Positions 9,858 through 18,299 of a stretch of 64,000 nucleotides of DNA are shown one piece after another. The position numbers and the translations under genes were made by a program. Position 1 is the stretch's first letter; each line of letters begins with the position of its first letter. The stretch comes from Martelella alba (GTDB taxonomy: Bacteria; Pseudomonadota; Gammaproteobacteria; Enterobacterales; Enterobacteriaceae): the NCBI RefSeq assembly GCF_005217455.1, contig NZ_SZPQ01000001.1, positions 124,001 through 188,000 of the forward strand, in the 5' to 3' direction. The notes under the pieces are model-generated. The model saw nothing but the letters and a program-made list of their open reading frames with translations. It made no database searches and was not told the origin of the DNA.

Positions 9858-11561
9858 GTGGCAACGACGTTGACTGACGAATTCATCGCGTTACGGCGGC
9901 CGAGGTGGCCGACATTGGCCATGCTGGCGACGCTGCCGTTATCGCTCTTCTTACTGCTGTTTTTTGTCTGGCCCATCGCCGGACTGCTTAAGCAGGGTTT
10001 CCTGACGCACGGCCATTTCAGCCTGGAAAACTACAGGCATTTATGGAACACCCCGATTTACCGCATCGCGTTGGAAAATACCGTGATTATCGCTTTGGCG
10101 GTGACCGCGGGGTGTATCGTTCTGAGCTATCCTCTGGCCTGGTTGATGGCGTCTGTGCGCCGGAGTACGGCCAGGGTGCTGTTTTTCGCGGTTTTACTGC
10201 CCTTCTGGTCCAGCGCCCTGGTGCGCACATCGGCTTGGATAGCACTGCTGCAACAAAACGGCCCGCTCAATAAACTGCTGTTGACGGTGCATATCACCGA
10301 CCATCCGGTGGCATTTTTGTATAATTTCACCGGCGTGTTTATCGGCATGGTGCATGTATTGATGCCGTTCGTGGTTTTGCCGCTTTATTCCTCTTTTCGG
10401 TCGCTGGACCGTTCTTTGCTGCAAGCGGCGCAAAGCCTCGGCGCGGATTCCCTGGGGCTTTTTACGCGGGTGATACTGCCGTTGACCCGTCCCGGCGTGG
10501 TGGCCGGCGCCATTATCGTTTTCATGAACGCGGTGGGCTATTACATTACGCCATCGCTGATGGGGGGGCCGGCGCAGCGCATGGTGGCGGAACTGATCTC
10601 CCACAATATCACCGACGAACTGAACTGGGGCATCGCCGCGGCGCTGGCGTGCGTATTGCTGGTGACGACCCTGGCCTCGCTCTGGTTGTTCAATCGGCTG
10701 TTCGGCCTGGATAAACTGATGACGGGAACCAACGGCAAAGGCAGCCAGGCCGCCGCCGCGCGGCGCAGCGGCGGCGGGCGCATCGGCGCCGGAATCGGCG
10801 CGCTGGTGGCGGTTTTTCTCGTTTTGCCCATTGTTATCGTTATACCCATGAGCTTCGACGCCGCCAGATACCCGACTTTTCCGCCGGCGGCCTACAGTGT
10901 GCATTGGTACGTCAATTTCTTCACCGAACACAAATGGATGGCGGCGTTGGGGCAAAGCGTTCAGGTCGGACTGATGGTTACCCTGCTGTCAATGGCCCTG
11001 GGGACCCTCGCCGCGCTGGGAATTCACAAGTGGCGTTCGTCCCGCAAAGGCTGGCTGGAAATGCTGTTTATCGTGCCGATGTCGGTGCCTTCCATTATCA
11101 CCGCGGTGGCGCTGTATTATCTGTGCGGGCCTTGGGGGATCATTGATGATTCCTTCGCCCTGGTGCTGGGCCATACCGTGCTGGCGGTCCCTTACACATT
11201 CATTACCCTGTGCGCGGCCTTGAAAGGTTTCGATCCCAACCTGGAACTGGCGGCCTATAGCCTTGGCGCCGGACCCTGGCAGATGTTCCGGCGGGTGATG
11301 TTGCCGGCGCTGATTCCCGGCATACTGGCCGGCGCGGTATTTGCTTTCGTCACTTCTTTCGATGATGTCGTCATGGCGTTATTCCTGACCACCGTTCGCA
11401 ACCGGACCTTGCCGAAACTTATGTACGAAGGACTGGCGTTTGATTTTGATCCCACGGTAATTTCGGCCTCTTGCGTATTGATCGCCGCCACGGCGGGTAT
11501 GCTGGTCATCCAAGGCTTGTTAAAACGTAATGGAGGCAAACATGCGGCAGTTGCAAGGTAA
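9858..11561 (+). CDS. Fused two-domain ABC permease (PotB-PotC type)
   Basis: The 567-residue product joins two permease domains that are normally separate proteins. Each half carries its own EAA loop, the cytoplasmic helix that docks on the ATPase: LLQAAQSLGADSLGLF in the first half and LELAAYSLGAGPWQMF in the second. About twelve membrane helices are visible, split by the polar linker NGKGSQAAAARRSGGG. Start chosen at GTG 9858, with AAGGAAG 8 bp upstream. An ATG at 9741 overlapping the previous stop would add 39 low-complexity residues and has no good ribosome-binding site. The ATPase gene overlaps its end. Confidence 0.88.
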   Translation: MATTLTDEFIALRRPRWPTLAMLATLPLSLFLLLFFVWPIAGLLKQGFLTHGHFSLENYRHLWNTPIYRIALENTVIIALAVTAGCIVLSYPLAWLMASVRRSTARVLFFAVLLPFWSSALVRTSAWIALLQQNGPLNKLLLTVHITDHPVAFLYNFTGVFIGMVHVLMPFVVLPLYSSFRSLDRSLLQAAQSLGADSLGLFTRVILPLTRPGVVAGAIIVFMNAVGYYITPSLMGGPAQRMVAELISHNITDELNWGIAAALACVLLVTTLASLWLFNRLFGLDKLMTGTNGKGSQAAAARRSGGGRIGAGIGALVAVFLVLPIVIVIPMSFDAARYPTFPPAAYSVHWYVNFFTEHKWMAALGQSVQVGLMVTLLSMALGTLAALGIHKWRSSRKGWLEMLFIVPMSVPSIITAVALYYLCGPWGIIDDSFALVLGHTVLAVPYTFITLCAALKGFDPNLELAAYSLGAGPWQMFRRVMLPALIPGILAGAVFAFVTSFDDVVMALFLTTVRNRTLPKLMYEGLAFDFDPTVISASCVLIAATAGMLVIQGLLKRNGGKHAAVAR

Positions 11562-12543
11562 AGACGTGGCGCTAAGCGCGATCCGTAAAACCTACGGGCC
11601 CACCGTAGCGCTGCCCGGCATCGATCTGAGCGTCGCGCGTGGCGAGTTCTGCACGCTGCTGGGCGCCTCCGGCTCCGGTAAAACCACCTTACTCAAAGTG
11701 ATAGCCGGCTTTGAGCAGCCCGATCGGGGGAATGTGCGCATCGCCGGTAAGGATGTAACCCGCGCGCCCATTGCCGATCGCAATATTGGTATGGTATTCC
11801 AGAATTATGCGCTTTTTCCGCATATGTCCGTGTTCGAGAATGTGGCGTTTTCGCTGCGTATGCGCCGATTGGCGTCGGCGGATATCGAGAAACGGGTGAG
11901 CGAGGCGCTGGCGCTGGTAAGCATGGAAGCCTATCGCCGGCGTCTGCCCGGTGAGTTATCCGGCGGCCAGCAGCAGCGTACCGCGTTGGCGCGGGCGCTG
12001 GTTTTCAATCCGGATATTCTGTTGATGGACGAGCCGCTCGGGGCCTTGGATAAGCATCTTCGCCAGTCCATCCAACTGCAAATCAAACAATTGCATCGGG
12101 ATTTGGGGCTGACCATCGTGTTCGTGACCCACGATCAGGAAGAAGCCATGCATCTTTCTGATCGGATCATTATCATGGACAAAGGCGCCATTGTGGCCGA
12201 CGGTACGCCGCAAACCCTGTATCGGCGGCCGGCCAATCGCTTCGTCGCCGGTTTTCTCGGCGAATGCAATTTTCTGGCCTGGGACGGCGCGGAGGTGGTG
12301 GGCATCCGGCCCGAGCATCTCCAGATCGGCGATATCAGTCCTGATGCGCGCCACCGTTATCAGGGCAATATCGTTATGGCGACATTCTGTGGGTTGCACT
12401 GGAAACTGCTCCTTGAACATCAGGGGCAACATCTGGTGGCGTATGCCCCGGTGGATTTGCCGCAGGATGCGCGTACTCCCGGACAGACAGTGATCTTCGG
12501 CTTTCAAGGGGAGCATGCCTTACATTTCAAGGAGCCGGCGTGA
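11542..12543 (+). CDS. ABC transporter ATP-binding protein (PotA/PotG type)
   Basis: The 333-residue ATPase energises the import system. Walker A GASGSGKTT is near residues 35-43, the signature LSGGQQQRTALARAL near 135-149, Walker B ILLMDEPLGALD follows, and the switch histidine is in FVTHDQEEA. The C-terminal TOBE-like domain is present but short compared with PotA. Start at the ATG with GGAGG 5 bp upstream; ATG 11530 lies upstream of that site. It overlaps the permease 3' end and pxpB begins inside its stop, so transport and 5-oxoproline hydrolysis appear co-expressed. Confidence 0.92.
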   Translation: MRQLQGKDVALSAIRKTYGPTVALPGIDLSVARGEFCTLLGASGSGKTTLLKVIAGFEQPDRGNVRIAGKDVTRAPIADRNIGMVFQNYALFPHMSVFENVAFSLRMRRLASADIEKRVSEALALVSMEAYRRRLPGELSGGQQQRTALARALVFNPDILLMDEPLGALDKHLRQSIQLQIKQLHRDLGLTIVFVTHDQEEAMHLSDRIIIMDKGAIVADGTPQTLYRRPANRFVAGFLGECNFLAWDGAEVVGIRPEHLQIGDISPDARHRYQGNIVMATFCGLHWKLLLEHQGQHLVAYAPVDLPQDARTPGQTVIFGFQGEHALHFKEPA

Positions 12544-13256
12544 ACGACTATCCCCGCTTCGTCGCCGTCGGCGAGCAGGCGCTACTGATCGAGTTCGGCG
12601 ATCGTATCGAGGATCGCCTCAACGCGCGAGTGTTGCAATTGGCCGCGGCGCTGGACGGGCTGACGGGCGTGGAGGAAATCATCCCCACTTACCGCTCCTT
12701 GACGGTGGTTTTCGATCCGTTGACGGTAGCCTATAACGCCTTGTGCGAACAGGTTTCAGCACGGCTCAATCTGTCCTGCGGCCGGCCGATATCCCGTCGC
12801 CGCTGGCGGGTGCCCGTTTGCTATGGCGGCGAGTATGGAGAGGACCTCGCGGCGCTGGCCCAATGCCACCGGATGACGCCGGAGCAGGTGATTGCACTGC
12901 ATAGCGGCGCGTCTTACCGGGTCTATATGGTGGGATTTCTGCCTGGTTTCGCCTATCTCGGCGGCCTGCCGGTCCCGTTGCACACACCGCGCCGGTTATC
13001 CCCGCGGGGGATGACGCCGGCCTCCAGCATCAACATCGGCGGTCAGCAAACCGCCGTGAGCTCGGTACCGGGACCCAGCGGCTGGCATTTGATTGGCCGC
13101 ACGCCGTGGCGTACTTTCGACCCGGCCCGCCGACAGGCCTGCCTATTTCGGCCAGGTGATGAAATCCGTTTCGACCCCATTTCGGCCGGGGATTTCAGCC
13201 GGCTGGCGGACGATTGCGCGTCGCCCGATTGGTTGCCCGCGCCGGAGGCCGCGTGA
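12540..13256 (+). CDS. pxpB: 5-oxoprolinase subunit PxpB (KipI / allophanate hydrolase subunit 1 family)
   Basis: The 238-residue protein is the PxpB/KipI cyclophilin-like subunit of 5-oxoprolinase. It shows GEQALLIEFGDRI at the N-terminus, YMVGFLPGFAYLGGLP near residues 122-137, SINIGGQQTAVSS and GPSGWHLIGRTP. It starts at a GTG that overlaps the ATPase stop (GTGA) and ends overlapping pxpC (TGATG), so it sits in a tightly coupled operon with the importer and with PxpC. Confidence 0.93.
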   Translation: MNDYPRFVAVGEQALLIEFGDRIEDRLNARVLQLAAALDGLTGVEEIIPTYRSLTVVFDPLTVAYNALCEQVSARLNLSCGRPISRRRWRVPVCYGGEYGEDLAALAQCHRMTPEQVIALHSGASYRVYMVGFLPGFAYLGGLPVPLHTPRRLSPRGMTPASSINIGGQQTAVSSVPGPSGWHLIGRTPWRTFDPARRQACLFRPGDEIRFDPISAGDFSRLADDCASPDWLPAPEAA

Positions 13257-14215
13257 TGGCTTGGCTGGAGGTGCTTTCCCCCGGGGTGTTCACCACTGTG
13301 CAAGACAGCGGTCGCCGTGGGTTCGCCCATCTCGGCGTACCCGCTTCCGGGCCGATGGATGCTATCGCGTTCCGGCTGGCCAATGCGGTAGTGGGCAATA
13401 CGCCGGACTGCGCGGCTTTGGAGTTGACCGCGCATGGCGGCCGCTACCGTATCGGCGGCGGCGAGTGCCTGTTGTGCGTGGGCGGCGCCCTGGAGGCACA
13501 GGCGGATGGCCGGTTGCTCGCCCCTTGGACCGGACATCGGCTGCCGGCCGGTTGCGAACTGGTGCTCGGCCGGGTGCAGCGCGGCCTGCGCGCGTATCTG
13601 GCCGTGGCCGGCGGGGTGGATGTCGCGCCGGTCATGGGCAGCCGCGCAACCCTAACCCGCGCCGCGCTGGGCGGTTGGCGGGGGCGAGCGCTGATGAAGG
13701 GCGACAGGTTGCCCCTGGGCCGGGATACCGGTATCGGCCGCCGGCATTGCCCCCATGCGCTTTTGACGCCGTTCTACGGCGCCGGTCCGTTGGCCGTGGT
13801 GCCGGGACCGCAGCAGGACGCGTTCACCGCCACGGCGCTTTACACGTTTTTCCACGGGCGTTATCGCATCGGTATGCAGGCGGACCGGATGGGCTACCGC
13901 CTGGCCGGCCCCGCCCTGGCGCATCGCCAGGGCGCGGATATGGTATCCGATGCGGTGGTGCCCGGCAGCATCCAGGTGCCGGGTAACGGGCAGCCGATCC
14001 TCGCCTTGCATGATCGCCAGACGACCGGCGGCTACCCGAAAATAGCCACTCTCATCGGCGCGGAATTCCCCCGGGTGGGGCAGTTGCGCCCGGGACAGGG
14101 GCTGGGGTTCCGGGCGGTTGACGCCGAGGAAGGACTGGCGCGTTGGAGGCGTTTGCAAGAGGGCATCGCCGCTTGTCTGAAATCTATTCAATCAACAGAA
14201 GTGAACTGGATATGA
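13256..14215 (+). CDS. pxpC: 5-oxoprolinase subunit PxpC (KipA / allophanate hydrolase subunit 2 family)
   Basis: This 319-residue partner of PxpB carries the family signatures LSPGVFTTVQDSGRRG at residues 6-21, GVPASGPMDAIAFRLAN, YLAVAGGVDV, RMGYRLAGPAL and DRQTTGGYPKIATL. Start at the ATG overlapping the pxpB stop with GGAGG upstream; the frame opens earlier at a TTG (13214) inside pxpB. It ends overlapping the start of the GntR regulator by four bases. Confidence 0.93.
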   Translation: MAWLEVLSPGVFTTVQDSGRRGFAHLGVPASGPMDAIAFRLANAVVGNTPDCAALELTAHGGRYRIGGGECLLCVGGALEAQADGRLLAPWTGHRLPAGCELVLGRVQRGLRAYLAVAGGVDVAPVMGSRATLTRAALGGWRGRALMKGDRLPLGRDTGIGRRHCPHALLTPFYGAGPLAVVPGPQQDAFTATALYTFFHGRYRIGMQADRMGYRLAGPALAHRQGADMVSDAVVPGSIQVPGNGQPILALHDRQTTGGYPKIATLIGAEFPRVGQLRPGQGLGFRAVDAEEGLARWRRLQEGIAACLKSIQSTEVNWI

Positions 14216-14889
14216 CTGAAACACACACCGGCGTGGAAAGTCTGTTACGCAATGCCGCGACGCCGGATCTGACCGAAGAAACCTACCGGCGCTTATTGGA
14301 AATGATCCAATTGGGGCGTATCCCCACCAATGTCCCGCTACAGGAACGCACACTGGCGGCGGCATTGGGCGTTTCCCGCACACCGCTGCGCGAGGCGTTC
14401 AGTCGGCTGGTGGGCGGCGGGTTCGCCACGCGGGTGGGGCGCGGGCAGTTAATCGTCAAAGAGCCGACGTTGCGGGAATACCTGGAAATTCTTCAGTTGC
14501 GTATTCTGCTGGAAGGGGAGGCGGCGGCGGCCGCCGCCAACCGGATGCCCGGCGAGCAGGCCGAGTCGGTTATCAGCGCATTGATCGCGCATCGCCAGGC
14601 ACGCAATTTCTCCGCCCTGGAAAACCACCGCATTGATAATCTGGTGCATTTGACCGTGGCGGCCCATTGCGGCAACGCCATGCTCGAACGCATGATTTTC
14701 GATTTGCGCATCAAAGCGCGGACTTTCGACCAGAATGGCACGCCGGCCAGGTTCGACCCCGGTTGCCAGGAACACATCGCTATCATGGAGCGGATTCGCG
14801 CCCAGGATGCCGGAGGCGCCCGTGACGCGATGGTCCACCACCTTACTCAGGCTCGCGCCGGCATCGTGGCGCGATTCACCACTATTTGA
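14212..14889 (+). CDS. GntR-family transcriptional regulator (FCD subgroup)
   Basis: A winged-helix domain occupies roughly residues 20-90, with the recognition segment QERTLAAALGVSRTPLREAFSRL typical of GntR proteins split across the middle of that domain. It is followed by an all-helical FCD effector domain with metal-ligand-type histidines (HRIDNLVHLTVAAHCGN and QEHIAIMERI). The 225-residue length is normal. ATGA overlap with pxpC places it in the operon it probably controls, acting at the 8590-8601 palindrome. The inducer is unknown. Confidence 0.88.
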   Translation: MTETHTGVESLLRNAATPDLTEETYRRLLEMIQLGRIPTNVPLQERTLAAALGVSRTPLREAFSRLVGGGFATRVGRGQLIVKEPTLREYLEILQLRILLEGEAAAAAANRMPGEQAESVISALIAHRQARNFSALENHRIDNLVHLTVAAHCGNAMLERMIFDLRIKARTFDQNGTPARFDPGCQEHIAIMERIRAQDAGGARDAMVHHLTQARAGIVARFTTI

Positions 14890-14906
14890 CAGGACCATGG
14901 GGTGAC

Positions 14907-15848
14907 ATGAACACGCTTAATGAACAAGCCACCGGTGTTTATATTATTTCCGCCACGCCGTTTACCGACCAGGGGGAACTGGATTTGGCCAGTGCCGACA
15001 GTCTCACCGAGTTTTATCTTGAAAAGGGCGTCAACGGCATCACCATCCTGGGCATGATGGGCGAAGCGCACAAATTGACTGAAGACGAAGCATTGGTTTT
15101 TATGCGGCGGGTGCTTAAACGGGTGGGCGGACGGGTCCCGGTGGTCGTGGGCGTTAGCCACGCCTCCCATAGGCATGTGGAACGGCTGGCCAAAACCGCC
15201 ATGGAGCTGGGCGCGGCCGGCGTAATGCTGGCGCCGGGGCCGAACCTGGTGACCGATCCTCAGGTAGAGGGCTATTTCCTCACCGTCGCAAAGAGCCTGG
15301 GGCGGGATATTCCCCTGTGTTTGCAGGATTTTCCCCAGGCGACAAAAGTGCATACCTCGGTGCCGGTCATCTTGCGGCTTATCGACGCGTTGCCGCAACT
15401 GGTGATGCTCAAACATGAGGATTTACCGGGCATGCGCAAACTCAGTCAATTGCGCGATCAAAGCGCCGCGCGGGGGCTACGTCGCATCAGCGTACTGGTG
15501 GGCAACGGCGGTCTGTTCTTGCCGCAAGAACTGGCGCGCGGCGCGGACGGCGCCATGACCGGTTTCGCCTGGCCGGAAATGCTGGTCCAGGTCTGTCGCG
15601 CGTATGCCCAGGGAGATCCGGGCCGCGGCGAAGACATCTTCGACTGCTATTTGCCGTTGTTGCGCCATGAATTTCAGTACGGTATCGGCCTGGGGTTACG
15701 TAAGGAAGCGCTGCGGCGGCGCGGCGTCATCAAAAGCGCCGCGGTACGCCAACCCGGTCCGGTGCTGGATAAGATTGATCTGGCGGAATTGACCGCATTA
15801 ATGGCGCGATTGCCGCGCAAACTGCGGGAACAGGGGCTGGCGGACTGA
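14907..15848 (+). CDS. DapA/NanA-family lyase (dihydrodipicolinate synthase superfamily)
   Basis: This 313-residue TIM-barrel protein belongs to the pyruvate-type class I aldolase family. It has ISATPFTDQGELDL, GITILGMMGEAHKLT near residues 45-59 and a likely Schiff-base lysine in LVMLKHEDLPG. The usual GTTGE/GSTGE loop of dihydrodipicolinate synthase reads GMMGE here, so it is unlikely to be lysine-pathway DapA. Keto-acid lyases, dehydratases and deaminases of the same superfamily are all possible. Start at ATG 14907 after GGGGTGAC; an in-frame TTG at 14886 is less likely. Confidence 0.82.
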   Translation: MNTLNEQATGVYIISATPFTDQGELDLASADSLTEFYLEKGVNGITILGMMGEAHKLTEDEALVFMRRVLKRVGGRVPVVVGVSHASHRHVERLAKTAMELGAAGVMLAPGPNLVTDPQVEGYFLTVAKSLGRDIPLCLQDFPQATKVHTSVPVILRLIDALPQLVMLKHEDLPGMRKLSQLRDQSAARGLRRISVLVGNGGLFLPQELARGADGAMTGFAWPEMLVQVCRAYAQGDPGRGEDIFDCYLPLLRHEFQYGIGLGLRKEALRRRGVIKSAAVRQPGPVLDKIDLAELTALMARLPRKLREQGLAD

Positions 15849-15922
15849 TTTAACCCTGGGCCGGCGCAAAGGCGCGATGCGTGGCGGCGGCGGAGTGATG
15901 GACGATAGCGACGGAAGACAAT

Positions 15923-17359
15923 ATGGAAAATGAAAAGCTCATAATTCGTAATGCATTGATTTTTGATGGGGACGATCGCCCGCCGGGCATCGCCGATATC
16001 GCTATTGAAGACGAATATATCAGGGCGGTGGCGCCGCCTGGCGTGCTTGTCGGCTCCAGGGAAACCGATGTCCGCGGCTTGGCGCTGGCGCCGGGCTTTA
16101 TCGATGTGCATACCCATGACGATCGGGCGCTGCTGATGGCCGGCATGATGGACGCCAAGTTGTCGCAGGGCGTCACCACGGTTATCACCGGTAACTGCGG
16201 ATTGAGCCTGGCCCCCGCCGACATAAAGGACATACCGGCGCCGCTGGACTTGATCGCCGCGCCGGAATGGCTGCGTTTCCCGCGCTTCGCCGATTACCTG
16301 GCCGAACTGGAGACCCGCGGCATTGCCGTGAATGCCGCTTGTTTGGTGGGACATACCACTTTGCGCGCCAGCGTCATGACGGGGCCTTTGACGCGCAAGG
16401 CCACTGACGCCGAGTGCGCGCGGATGCGCGAATTATTGGAAGACTCGCTCGCCGCCGGCGCATTCGGCTTTTCAACCGGCACCTTCTATCCAGCGGCACA
16501 AGCCGCCGATCCGGATGAAATTGTGGCGGTGGCCGAACCCTTGGCGCGCTACCGTGCTCTATACGCCACGCATATGCGCAATGAAGCGGAAGCCGTGCTC
16601 GATTCCCTTGAGGAAACCTATGAGATAGGCCGGCGACTGGGCGTGCGCGTGCTGATTTCCCATCACAAGCTGGCCGGGATTAAAAATCACGGCCGCTCGG
16701 TGGAGACGCTGGCCAGTATCCAGGCCGCCAGAACGCGCCAGCCGGTATCGCTGGACTGTTATCCCTATAACGCGTCTTCAACCACGCTTAATCCGGCCTT
16801 TATCGCCAGAGCGGCGAAAGTCATGGTGAGCTGGTCCGAGCCTTACCCCGAATTGGCCGGCCAATCGCTGGAGGATATCGCCAGAACCTGGGATCTCAGC
16901 CCCGAAGACGCGGCGCGCAAACTCATGCCGGCCGGCGCCATTTATTTCATGATGGACGAACAGGATGTGCGGCGTATTCTAGCGTTCCCTCCCACGATGA
17001 TAGGGTCGGACGGGATGCCGCATGATAAGCATCCCCATCCGCGATTATGGAGTACATTCCCCCGGGTCTTGGGCCATTACAGTCGTGAGCTGGGTCTGTT
17101 TCCGCTCCACACGGCGGTGCATAAAATGAGCGGCCTGGCGGCGGGCGAACTGGGAATTGAACGCCGGGGGCGAATAGCGCCGGGCCATTATGCCGATCTT
17201 GTGCTGTTTAATCCTGAAACGGTGCGAAGCGGCGCCAGTTTCGCCGAGCCCCGTACTCGAGCCGAGGGTATCGAAAAAGTCTGGGTGAACGGCCGGTTGG
17301 CCTATGCCGACGGCAACATTCTGCGACAGGATGCGGGGCGTGTTTTAAGACGGGTTTAG
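15923..17359 (+). CDS. N-acyl-D-amino-acid deacylase (amidohydrolase superfamily)
   Basis: The 478-residue protein matches D-aminoacylases. APGFIDVHTHDDRALL near residues 55-70 supplies the HxH metal site, TTVITGNCGLSLAP is the diagnostic GNCG segment, YATHMRNEA and LISHHKLAG give further metal histidines, and GSDGMPHDKHPHPR gives the catalytic aspartate region. It would remove the acyl group from N-acyl-D-amino acids. It is the last gene of the island. Substrate within the family (D-Glu, D-Asp or neutral) cannot be assigned. Confidence 0.88.
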   Translation: MENEKLIIRNALIFDGDDRPPGIADIAIEDEYIRAVAPPGVLVGSRETDVRGLALAPGFIDVHTHDDRALLMAGMMDAKLSQGVTTVITGNCGLSLAPADIKDIPAPLDLIAAPEWLRFPRFADYLAELETRGIAVNAACLVGHTTLRASVMTGPLTRKATDAECARMRELLEDSLAAGAFGFSTGTFYPAAQAADPDEIVAVAEPLARYRALYATHMRNEAEAVLDSLEETYEIGRRLGVRVLISHHKLAGIKNHGRSVETLASIQAARTRQPVSLDCYPYNASSTTLNPAFIARAAKVMVSWSEPYPELAGQSLEDIARTWDLSPEDAARKLMPAGAIYFMMDEQDVRRILAFPPTMIGSDGMPHDKHPHPRLWSTFPRVLGHYSRELGLFPLHTAVHKMSGLAAGELGIERRGRIAPGHYADLVLFNPETVRSGASFAEPRTRAEGIEKVWVNGRLAYADGNILRQDAGRVLRRV

Positions 17360-17372
17360 CGGCGTCACGGGC

Positions 17373-17404
17373 GGCCGTTGTGGCGCTATCTCGTCACAAC
17401 GGCC
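17373..17404 (+). terminator. Perfect 10-bp inverted repeat after the deacylase gene
   Basis: GGCCGTTGTG (17373-17382) and CACAACGGCC (17395-17404) form a perfect stem with a 12-base loop 14 bp past the stop of the last island gene. There is no T-run, so this may be a factor-dependent end or an mRNA-stabilising hairpin. Confidence 0.5.
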
Positions 17405-17487
17405 TGTCTGGCGTTATCCTGACTCTCCGTGGGGTATTCCCTTTTCAGCGGTCGATGTCGAACCGCCTTTTCTAACATAATGTTAAC

Positions 17488-17516
17488 TTGCTTTTTCGCT
17501 GGTATCAGCGTAGTAT
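17488..17516 (+). promoter_or_regulatory. Promoter of the initiator tRNA / rimP operon
   Basis: TTGCTT (17488-17493) and TAGTAT (17511-17516) are separated by 17 bp and end 16 bp before the mature tRNA. This agrees with the known metY promoter arrangement of E. coli. Confidence 0.8.
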
Positions 17517-17532
17517 TCGCAACGATTTCAGA

Positions 17533-17609
<77 letters not shown>

Positions 17610-17743
17610 CATTCCCTTAGAGTTCTTTTTCAAATATACTGTCGTTAAGCATCGTGATGGTTTTTTCGCAGCGGAGTTTGAAAAAAGATTCTTTGGAATG
17701 TTGTTAAGCCGGTCTCGGCTTACAGGGTCCCAGTCGAAAAAAG

Positions 17744-17766
17744 CCCCGAATTTTCGGGGTTTTTTG
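17744..17766 (+). terminator. Terminator between metY and rimP
   Basis: CCCCGAA (17744-17750) pairs with TTCGGGG (17753-17759), preceded by AAAAAAG and followed by TTTTTTG. Some readthrough must supply rimP-nusA-infB, because no other strong promoter is evident before rimP. Confidence 0.88.
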
Positions 17767-17825
17767 TTATTTAACGATAGAACTACTGGGCTGATTAGCC
17801 CTTTTTTTATGTCTTGGGGGTAGGC

Positions 17826-18278
17826 TTGTCCACATTAGAGCAAAAGTTGACGGAGATGCTGAGCGCGCCGGTGGAGGCCCTGGGCTTCGAGCTCGTGGGG
17901 ATCGAATTTATCCGCGCGCGCCAGGCGACGTTGCGTATCTATATCGATAGCGATGAGGGTGTTACTGTCGATGATTGCGCTGATGTCAGCCACCAGGTCA
18001 GCGCGGTACTGGATGTCGAGGATCCGATTACCGTGGCTTACAGCCTCGAAATCTCATCGCCGGGCCTCGATCGCCCGTTATTTACCGCCGCGCACTATAC
18101 TCGGTTTATTGGCGAGGAAGTCAGCGTGGTATTGCGTATTGCCACACAGAATCGTCGCAAGTGGCAGGGAGTCATTAAAACGGTTGACGGCGAGATGATC
18201 ACGGTGACGGTGGAAGGAAAAGACGAAACGTTCGCTTTGAGCAATATCCAGAAAGCGAACCTGGTACCCCACTTTTAA
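17826..18278 (+). CDS. rimP: Ribosome maturation factor RimP
   Basis: RimP is needed for 30S maturation. The 150-residue protein matches E. coli closely: [40 protein letters not shown] and the C-terminal [14 protein letters not shown]. Start at the TTG after GGGGGTAGGC, as in E. coli; a GTG-type start four codons earlier lies in the ribosome-binding site. It opens the rimP-nusA-infB-rbfA-truB-rpsO-pnp operon. Confidence 0.96.
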   Translation: MSTLEQKLTEMLSAPVEALGFELVGIEFIRARQATLRIYIDSDEGVTVDDCADVSHQVSAVLDVEDPITVAYSLEISSPGLDRPLFTAAHYTRFIGEEVSVVLRIATQNRRKWQGVIKTVDGEMITVTVEGKDETFALSNIQKANLVPHF

Positions 18279-18299
18279 CGTTTTAATGAGGCAACTAGG

